Positions 1-5,252 of a stretch of DNA of 12,544 nt are shown here, piece after piece. A program made the position numbers and the translations under genes. The notes under the pieces are model-generated. The model was not told the DNA's origin, did no database searches, and worked only from the letters and a program-made list of their open reading frames with translations. Position 1 is the first letter of the stretch. The number at the start of each line of letters is the position of its first letter. The DNA is from Oscillospiraceae bacterium (lineage in GTDB: Bacteria; Bacillota; Clostridia; Oscillospirales; Oscillospiraceae): positions 1 to 12,544 of the forward strand of contig CADCLH010000036.1 of the NCBI GenBank assembly GCA_902802215.1, given 5' to 3'.

Positions 1-224
1 TTTGCGGACATCTGACGGCGGGAGATGAGCATCAGCGCCCGCTCGCGCGCGAGGGCCCGCGTGGATTCCAGACGGAATTCCTCCAGCGCCTGCGCGTCGA
101 GCTCGCGTCCGACAAAGAGCCGCAGGGCGGTCACGGCGCCAAGGGTGCTTTGAATCTCCTCCCCGTTATCGAACAGAACGCTCAGACGGTCGGGGGAGTC
201 CTGCCGGATCGCGGTAACGGTCAT
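1..224 (-). CDS. recX: Regulatory protein RecX, N-terminal part (cut by window edge)
   Basis: RecX binds RecA-DNA filaments and modulates their extension and activity in the cytoplasm. About 74 codons are present, beginning MTVTAIRQDSPDRLSVLFDN; the rest lies outside the window. Visible support is the short beta-rich N-terminus, then an arginine-rich helical stretch ending near LARERALMLISRRQMSA, which matches the first RecX three-helix repeat (typically RALxxLxRRxxS). The ATG at 224-222 lies only 3 nt after the recA stop (228-230). No good Shine-Dalgarno sequence precedes it, so translation is probably coupled to recA. The recA-recX order is the common bacterial arrangement and strongly supports the call. 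The C-terminal repeats cannot be checked here. Confidence 0.85.
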   Translation of the reverse strand, partial: MTVTAIRQDSPDRLSVLFDNGEEIQSTLGAVTALRLFVGRELDAQALEEFRLESTRALARERALMLISRRQMSA

Positions 225-227
225 GCG

Positions 228-1343
228 TCAGTCCAGCTCGAAGTCGGCGGCGCTCACGTCGAGCGCGGGCGCGGCGGCCCGGCCCGCGGCCTGCGCGGCC
301 TTCATGGCCTGCGGGCTCATCAGCTTGTGGGCGTTGTCGCGGATCTGCTTCTCCAGCTCGTCGCAGACCTCGGGGTTCTCCGTGAGGTAGGTCTTGACGC
401 CGTCGCGGCCCTGGATGCGCTGGCCCGCCACCGTGTACCACGCGCCGGCCTTGTCGATCAGCTCGAGCTTGGCGCCGAGGTCGATGATCTCGCCGATCTT
501 GGAGATGCCCTCGCCGTACATGATGTCGAACTCCGCCTCCCGGAACGGGGGCGCGACCTTGTTCTTGACGACCTTGGCGCGGGTGCGGTTGCCGACCATC
601 TCGCCGCCCACCTTGAGCGTTTCGATGCGGCGCACGTCGATGCGCACCGAGGCGTAGTATTTGAGCGCGAGACCGCCGGGGGTGGTCTCGGGGTTGCCGT
701 ACATGACGCCGATCTTCTGGCGGAGCTGGTTGATGAAGATGACGGTGCAGTTATTCTTGCTGATCGCGCCCGCGAGACGGCGCATGGCCTGACTCATCAG
801 CCTTGCCAGCGCGCCGACCACCGTGTCGCCGACCTCGCCCTCGAGCTCGACGCGCGGGATCAGAGCCGCGACGGAGTCGATGACGACCACGTCCACCGCG
901 CCGGAGCGCACCAGAGATTCGGCGATGTCCAGCGCCTGCTCGCCGGTGTCCGGCTGGGAGATCAGCAGACTGTCGATGTCCACGCCGAGGGCGCGGGCGT
1001 AGGCGGGCTCGAGCGCGTGCTCGACGTCGATATAGGCGGCGTCGCCCCCGGCCTTCTGGGCCGAGGCCACCGCGTGCAGGGCCAGCGTCGTTTTGCCCGA
1101 CGCCTCGGGCCCGTAGATCTCCACAATGCGGCCCTTGGGGATGCCGCCGATGCCGAGGGCCAGGTCCAGGGACAGAGAGCCCGTGGACAGCGCCTCCACG
1201 TTGACGGAGATATCGTCGCCCAGGCGCATGATCGTGCCCTTGCCGTAGTCCTTTTCGATCTTCGCGATCGCGGTCTCGAGCGCCTTCTTCTTGTCGCTGC
1301 CGGAGGGCGCGGCGACCGCGGGGATTTTCTTCTTGTCGGCCAT
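228..1343 (-). CDS. recA: Recombinase RecA
   Basis: ATP-dependent recombinase that forms filaments on single-stranded DNA, catalyses strand exchange and acts as co-protease for LexA-type repressors. The 371 residues are full length. The N-terminal oligomerisation helix is followed by Walker A GPEASGKT (78-85), the acidic VEH region (107-109), Walker B VVVID (152-156), loop L1 (about 168-186), loop L2 with GNPETTPGG (216-224), and a C-terminal domain with an acidic end (SAADFELD). L1 reads GDTVVG where many RecAs have GDSHVG. The ATG at 1343 is preceded by a purine-rich site (AAGGAAAGG, about 9-17 nt upstream). It lies 42 nt after prmC and 3 nt before recX, so it is probably expressed from the upstream operon promoter. 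I see no Firmicute-type LexA box (GAAC-N4-GTTC) in the 42-nt gap. Confidence 0.98.
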   Translation of the reverse strand: MADKKKIPAVAAPSGSDKKKALETAIAKIEKDYGKGTIMRLGDDISVNVEALSTGSLSLDLALGIGGIPKGRIVEIYGPEASGKTTLALHAVASAQKAGGDAAYIDVEHALEPAYARALGVDIDSLLISQPDTGEQALDIAESLVRSGAVDVVVIDSVAALIPRVELEGEVGDTVVGALARLMSQAMRRLAGAISKNNCTVIFINQLRQKIGVMYGNPETTPGGLALKYYASVRIDVRRIETLKVGGEMVGNRTRAKVVKNKVAPPFREAEFDIMYGEGISKIGEIIDLGAKLELIDKAGAWYTVAGQRIQGRDGVKTYLTENPEVCDELEKQIRDNAHKLMSPQAMKAAQAAGRAAAPALDVSAADFELD

Positions 1344-1385
1344 GTTATGATCCCTTTCCTTCGTTCTATGTATGATGCCTGTTTT

Positions 1386-2240
1386 TCAGATCCGTCCGAT
1401 CACGACGCGCTCGACGCCGCGGGCGTCCCGGCGCACCGCCGTGGAGTTGAAGCCCGCCGCCATCAGCATCTCGCATACGTCGTCCGCCTGCCCCTCGCCG
1501 ACCTCGAAGATCAGCACACCGTCGGGCCGCAGCAGGGACTTCCAATACTTGATGATGGCCTTGTAAAAGCGCAGACCGTCGGCCCCGCCGTCGAGGGCCC
1601 AGACGGGCTCATAGTCGCGCACCGAGCGGTCGAGCGAGCTGATCTCGGCGCTGGGGATGTACGGGGGATTCGAGACGATCACGTCGAAGGTGCCGATCCC
1701 GAGCGGGGGCGAGGCGGTGGCGTCCGCCTGCACGCAGATCACGCGGGAGTTGAGGCGGTTGAGCCCCACGTTCTCGCGGCAGACCTCGAGGGCGCTGGCG
1801 CTCAGGTCGACGGCGACCAGCTTGGTGGCGGGCAGCTCGTGCCCGACCGCGCAGGTGATGCAGCCGCTGCCGCAGCACAGATCCAGAACGCGCGCGTCCA
1901 TCTTGTACCCCACGAGCACCTCCTTGACCGCGTCGACCAGGGTCTCGGTGTCGGGCCGGGGGATGAGCACGTCGCTCGTCACCCGCATCGGCAGACCGTA
2001 AAACTCCCAGATCCCGGTGATGTAGGCCACCGGCTCGCCCTGGAGCCTGCGCGCGATATAGTCGGTGACCGTGGCCTCCACCTGCGGCGTGGTGTAGAGG
2101 TTCAGATCCTTCAAAAGCTCCTGCACGCTCTTTTCGGCGGCGCAGGAGACCAGAATGCGCGCCTCGAGCGCGTAGGCCTCCACCCCATGGCGGCGCAGCG
2201 TGTTGCGCGCGGAAAGATAGATGTCGTTGTAGGTCTTCAT
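1386..2240 (-). CDS. prmC: Release factor glutamine methyltransferase PrmC (HemK)
   Basis: SAM-dependent enzyme that N5-methylates the glutamine of the GGQ motif in peptide release factors RF1/RF2, improving translation termination. The 284 residues are the usual length. The N-terminal helical substrate-binding domain (about 1-75) ends in the conserved LQGEPVAYITG (66-76). LIPRPDTE (92-99) precedes the Rossmann methyltransferase core. SAM motif I is VLDLCCGSG (118-126), AVDLS (143-147) holds the ribose-binding acid, and the catalytic NPPY motif is at 191-194. In many Firmicutes prmC sits beside prfA; here it lies between yqhQ and recA, and no release-factor gene is visible. It starts 4 nt after the yqhQ stop, consistent with operon translation. 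Confidence 0.96.
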   Translation of the reverse strand: MKTYNDIYLSARNTLRRHGVEAYALEARILVSCAAEKSVQELLKDLNLYTTPQVEATVTDYIARRLQGEPVAYITGIWEFYGLPMRVTSDVLIPRPDTETLVDAVKEVLVGYKMDARVLDLCCGSGCITCAVGHELPATKLVAVDLSASALEVCRENVGLNRLNSRVICVQADATASPPLGIGTFDVIVSNPPYIPSAEISSLDRSVRDYEPVWALDGGADGLRFYKAIIKYWKSLLRPDGVLIFEVGEGQADDVCEMLMAAGFNSTAVRRDARGVERVVIGRI

Positions 2241-2244
2241 GTAC

Positions 2245-3195
2245 TCAGCTCCCCCAGGCGTCGCTGCCCGCTTGGTCCGGAATGACCAGCTCCAGCGCGC
2301 GGATGGCGCACTCGATCATGCCGTCGTCGGGCTCGTTGGTGGTGATGCGTTGGAGCCACTTGCCCGGCGCGCTCAGCGCCGCGGACAGGGCGTTGTCGTG
2401 CAGGCCGCACCAGCGGTTGATCTCGTAGCTGATGCCCACGACCAGCGGCAGCAGGAGCAGGTGGCAGCCCATGCGGGCAAAGCTGTTCTGGAGCCGCACC
2501 ACCGAGTTGACCAGAATGCTCACCGCGACGACCACCAGCAGAAAGCTCGTGCCGCAGCGCGGGTGGAAGCGGGACTCGGGCCGGACGTTCTCCACGGTCA
2601 GCGCCTTGCCGTGCTCGTAGCAGAAGATGGTCTTGTGCTCGGCCCCGTGGTAGCTGAACAGGCGCTTGACGTCGCCGGAGAAGGTGACGAGCTTCATGTA
2701 GCCCAGCAGGATCGCGATGCGGACCAGGCCCTCGGCGAGGTTGCGGACCACAAAGCTGTCGGTCAGAGGCTTGATGAGCCCGACGAAGAACGCGGGCAGG
2801 AAAATGAACAGGAACAGACTCAGCGCCACGCCCATCACGACGGCCACGCCGATGATGAGCTTCTGGGCGGTGTCCTCGGGGAAATGCTCCTCGATCCACT
2901 TGTCGAGCTTGTCCGGCTCGCCCTGCTCCTCGAGCGGGACGAGGTTGGCCGAGTAGGTCAGGGCCTGCATGCCCTTGACCATCGAGGAGAGAAAGATGGC
3001 GCAGCCGCGGATCAGCGGCCAGCCCAGGATGGGATAGCGGTCCTTGATGAATCGGAGCTCCTCGGTCTTCTCCACCAGCCCGTCGGCCGTGCGGCAGACG
3101 ATGGCCTGCTTCTTCGGGCCGCGCATCAGGATGCCCTCGATCAGGGCCTGACCGCCGATGGAGGTGCGGAACTCACAGCTTGCTTTCTCTTTCAA
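2245..3195 (-). CDS. yqhQ: YqhQ family membrane protein (DUF1385)
   Basis: Conserved Firmicute membrane protein of unknown reaction; the family has been described as a predicted metal-dependent enzyme. The 316 residues show its hallmark blocks: IGGQALIEGILMRGP (13-27), SYHGAEHKTIFCYE (181-194), RFHPRCGTSF (209-218) and LQRITTNEPDDGMIECAI (281-298). The clustered His and Cys residues could bind metal. Hydrophobic segments lie near 112-141, 217-234 and 242-258. The start is TTG at 3195-3193. It is preceded by AGGAG about 9 nt upstream, no in-frame ATG lies close upstream, and the conserved IGGQ block must lie near the N-terminus, so TTG is the best start. It sits 20 nt after the histidine kinase and 4 nt before prmC. 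In other Firmicutes yqhQ commonly neighbours prmC/prfA, which the order here partly keeps. Confidence 0.92.
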   Translation of the reverse strand: MKEKASCEFRTSIGGQALIEGILMRGPKKQAIVCRTADGLVEKTEELRFIKDRYPILGWPLIRGCAIFLSSMVKGMQALTYSANLVPLEEQGEPDKLDKWIEEHFPEDTAQKLIIGVAVVMGVALSLFLFIFLPAFFVGLIKPLTDSFVVRNLAEGLVRIAILLGYMKLVTFSGDVKRLFSYHGAEHKTIFCYEHGKALTVENVRPESRFHPRCGTSFLLVVVAVSILVNSVVRLQNSFARMGCHLLLLPLVVGISYEINRWCGLHDNALSAALSAPGKWLQRITTNEPDDGMIECAIRALELVIPDQAGSDAWGS

Positions 3196-3215
3196 TACGG
3201 GATTCTCCTAAACTA

Positions 3216-4211
3216 TTATGCGTTTTGTGCCATCGGCAGCGTCACCGTGACCAGACAGCCGCCCTCCGGCGCGTTGGAGACCGTGAGCGTCCCGCCGTGG
3301 CGGGTGACGATCTCGTCGCAGACCGCAAGGCCGATGCCCGTACCGCGGTTCTTCGAGCTGCCCTTGTAGAACTTCTCCTTGACGTGGGGAAGCTCCGCCT
3401 CCGGGATGCCGTGGCCGTAGTCGCGCACGGTCACGCGCACATGCCCGTCCTCCTGCCGGAGACCGACGTCGATCCGCCCGCCGTCGCCGCCGTGCTTCAT
3501 GGCGTTGTCCAGCAGGTTCAGAAAGACCTGCTTGAGCCTCTCGCTGTCGGCGGGGATCAGCGGGATCTCCGTCACGGGCGGGGTGTATTTGACGGTCATG
3601 CCCGCCTGCTTCATCAGCTCCCCGTAGGTGAACAGCGCGTCCTCCAGCTCGGCCGCGATGTCGATCAACTCGATGCGCAGATTGAAGCGCCCATCCTGGA
3701 TGCGCGTGAACTCCAGCAGCTCCGTGACCATGTTGGTCAGGCGCTCGGCCTCCTTGGAGATGATGTTGATGCCGCGCAGCGAGTCGCCCTTGACGTCGGG
3801 GTCGAAGGCGATGGTCTCGGCCCAGCCGGTGATCGCCGTCAGCGGCGTGCGCAGCTCGTGCGAGACCTGAGAGATGAACTCCGTGCGGGTCTTCTCCGCG
3901 ATGGCCGCCTTCTCGGACATGCTGTTCATCTGGTCGGCCAGCTCCCCGATCTCGTCGTCGGCGAAGCCCTCGATCTTCGTCCCGTAGCTGCCCTCGGAGA
4001 TGCGGCGGGCATGCTCGGTCAGCCGGGACAGCGGCTGCGAGACCGCGGCCCAGAACCAGATGTTGACCATGATGACGTAGGCGCAGATGACGATGAGGAT
4101 CGCAGTGGCCCAGCCCATCAGGGCGTGGCTTGCGGCCCAGATGCCCATCAGCAGCAGCGCCAGCGCCGCAATGGCCGAGAGCATGAGCTGGGTTTTCAAG
4201 TTGCCAAACAT
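3216..4211 (-). CDS. Sensor histidine kinase with minimal sensor region
   Basis: Membrane histidine kinase that should autophosphorylate and pass phosphate to the response regulator encoded just upstream. Of 331 residues, two hydrophobic helices (about 8-28 and 33-57) are joined by only about five residues, leaving no real extracytoplasmic sensor domain. A HAMP-like linker (about 58-108) follows. The HisKA H-box FISQVSHELRTPLT contains H118. The HATPase_c domain has an N-box (LNLLDNAMKHGG, N232 and N236), a G1 box (DYGHGIP, D264) and a G2 box (GTGIGL, 290-295). The ATG at 4211 has an AGGAAG site upstream. Such short-loop kinases often sense events in the membrane or rely on accessory proteins. 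The signal cannot be deduced. The 146-nt gap to the regulator gene holds three inverted repeats. Confidence 0.95.
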   Translation of the reverse strand: MFGNLKTQLMLSAIAALALLLMGIWAASHALMGWATAILIVICAYVIMVNIWFWAAVSQPLSRLTEHARRISEGSYGTKIEGFADDEIGELADQMNSMSEKAAIAEKTRTEFISQVSHELRTPLTAITGWAETIAFDPDVKGDSLRGINIISKEAERLTNMVTELLEFTRIQDGRFNLRIELIDIAAELEDALFTYGELMKQAGMTVKYTPPVTEIPLIPADSERLKQVFLNLLDNAMKHGGDGGRIDVGLRQEDGHVRVTVRDYGHGIPEAELPHVKEKFYKGSSKNRGTGIGLAVCDEIVTRHGGTLTVSNAPEGGCLVTVTLPMAQNA

Positions 4212-4236
4212 ACAGAATACTTCCTAATTAGAATCC

Positions 4237-4350
4237 GTATTTTGCGGGGGCGTGTACCTCGCAAAATACACCGCTCAGCCCTCAAGTGTGCGAGCGCAGC
4301 GAGTGCGCGCGGAGGGCTGCAAACTCGTCGAAATGCCTGCATTTCGACGA
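4237..4350. repeat. Three consecutive inverted repeats between regulator and kinase genes
   Basis: Three inverted repeats fill most of the 146-nt gap. Two are perfect with short loops: arms 4325-4336 and 4339-4350 (12 bp, TCGTCGAAATGC, 2-nt centre), and arms 4237-4246 and 4260-4269 (10 bp, GTATTTTGCG, 13-nt loop). The middle one has 8-bp arms at 4276-4283 and 4312-4319 (CAGCCCTC/GAGGGCTG) around the imperfect GCGAGCGCAGCGAG core. No U-tract follows any stem on the leftward transcript, so these are not classic intrinsic terminators. They may be a repeated extragenic element, an mRNA-stability or processing site, or a device setting the regulator-to-kinase ratio. The structures are seen in the sequence; the function is unknown. 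Confidence 0.7.
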
Positions 4351-4357
4351 AACGAAG

Positions 4358-5047
4358 TTAGTATCCCCACTTGTAGCCGTAGCCCCAGACGGTGGTCAGG
4401 TACTCGGGCTCGGTCGGGTCGCTCTCGATCTTGATGCGCAGGCGGCGGATGTTCACGTCGACGGTTTTGAGCTCGCCCGTGAAGTCGCTGCCCCAGACGG
4501 CGGCAAGGATGTCCTCGCGGCTCATGGCCTTGCCGGGGTTCTCCATGAAGAGCTTGATGAGCAGATACTCGATCTGCGTCAGCTTCAGGCGCTGGCCGTC
4601 CTTCTCCAGCGTGCGGTTGCGGGTGTTGAGCAGGAAGGGTCCGCTGACGATCTCGTTGGCGCTCTTCTCGTCCTCGTCCACGCCCAGACGGCGGATCAGC
4701 GCGTCGACGCGCGCGGTCAGCTCCGCCGGGGAGAAGGGCTTGGTGACATAGTCGTCCGCGCCGGTCATCAGGCCGGTCACCTTGTCGATCTCCTGATTCT
4801 TGGCGGTGAGCATGATGATGCCCATCTTCGAGCCGGAGGCGCGGATGCGGCGGCAGACCTCGAAGCCGTCGATGTCCGGCAGCATCACGTCCAGCAGCGC
4901 CAGACAGATGTCCGGATTGACCTTCAGCTTTTCAAGCGCTTCCTCACCGCTGGCGGCCTCAATGGGCTCAAACCCGCTGCGGCGCAGGTTGATGACCACA
5001 AAACTGCGGATATTGGACTCATCCTCCAGAACGAGAATCTTCTTCAT
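4358..5047 (-). CDS. OmpR/PhoB-family response regulator
   Basis: DNA-binding response regulator partnered with the adjacent kinase. Of 229 residues, the receiver domain (about 1-118) has the acidic pocket E8/D9, phospho-acceptor D53 (LLDVMLPD), T81 and K103 (VTKPFS). After a short charged linker, the winged-helix Trans_reg_C domain (about 131-229) ends with the typical VWGYGYK turn; the recognition-helix region is TVDVNIRRLRIKIE (195-208). The ATG at 5047 is preceded by AAAGGGG about 10 nt upstream. It is the first gene of the leftward cluster and has its own extended -10 promoter about 60 nt upstream. Direct repeats near that promoter could be its own binding sites. The target genes and signal are not evident; proximity makes yqhQ-prmC-recA candidates for co-expression rather than proven targets. 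Confidence 0.96.
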   Translation of the reverse strand: MKKILVLEDESNIRSFVVINLRRSGFEPIEAASGEEALEKLKVNPDICLALLDVMLPDIDGFEVCRRIRASGSKMGIIMLTAKNQEIDKVTGLMTGADDYVTKPFSPAELTARVDALIRRLGVDEDEKSANEIVSGPFLLNTRNRTLEKDGQRLKLTQIEYLLIKLFMENPGKAMSREDILAAVWGSDFTGELKTVDVNIRRLRIKIESDPTEPEYLTTVWGYGYKWGY

Positions 5048-5108
5048 GATGGCAAACCCCTTTATCGAAAACTTGTCTTTTTGAGTGATGATTGCAAACT
5101 ATCAACTG

Positions 5109-5137
5109 ATTATATCATAGTCTTTACAGAAAATACA
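5109..5137 (-). promoter_or_regulatory. Sigma-A promoter (extended -10) for the leftward operon
   Basis: On the minus strand a perfect TATAAT (5114-5109) is preceded by TG-A at 5117-5115, giving an extended -10. The -35 at 17-nt spacing is TGTATT (5137-5132), a poor match, which is usual for extended -10 promoters. An A/T-rich stretch further upstream (about 5150-5170) could help polymerase binding. Predicted transcription starts near 5102, leaving about 55 nt of leader before the response-regulator ATG. Confidence 0.75.
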
Positions 5138-5216
5138 GCGAAAGTTTCAGAAAAAGCTAAATTTTTTTAAGGAAAGACGGAAAGGTTACATAACACCACT
5201 TTCACGCAGGTCACAA

Positions 5217-5245
5217 TTGATTCTTCCCCCGAAAGCTGATACAAT
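5217..5245 (+). promoter_or_regulatory. Sigma-A promoter with extended -10 abutting the GTPase-nuclease start codon
   Basis: TTGATT (5217-5222) is separated by exactly 17 nt from TACAAT (5240-5245), with TG-A at 5237-5239 forming an extended -10. This is a near-consensus promoter. Transcription normally begins 6-8 nt past the -10, at 5251-5253, while the ATG is at 5253-5255. The transcript would therefore have at most about two leader bases, and there is no Shine-Dalgarno sequence in the preceding 25 nt. Confidence 0.8.
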
Positions 5246-5252
5246 ACCGGAT

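Noticed and set aside
1344..1385. LexA/SOS box ahead of recA
   Set aside because: A GAAC half-site is present on the minus strand, but there is no matching GTTC four bases further on, so the box is not supported here.
150..2285. Long open frame on the plus strand opposite prmC/recA
   Set aside because: It is low in recognisable motifs, rich in Arg/Ala/Val/Asp, and antisense to clearly conserved genes; such frames are expected in G+C-rich DNA.
4325..4350. Intrinsic terminator between the response regulator and kinase
   Set aside because: The 12-bp stem is strong, but no U-tract follows it in either direction, so classic Rho-independent termination is unlikely.
5217..5252. Start of the GTPase-nuclease at the in-frame TTG (5217), giving 12 more residues
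   Set aside because: The TTG forms the -35 hexamer of a near-consensus promoter whose start lies at 5251-5253, so these codons would not be transcribed. The ATG at 5253 puts the G1 motif at the distance from the N-terminus usual for this family.
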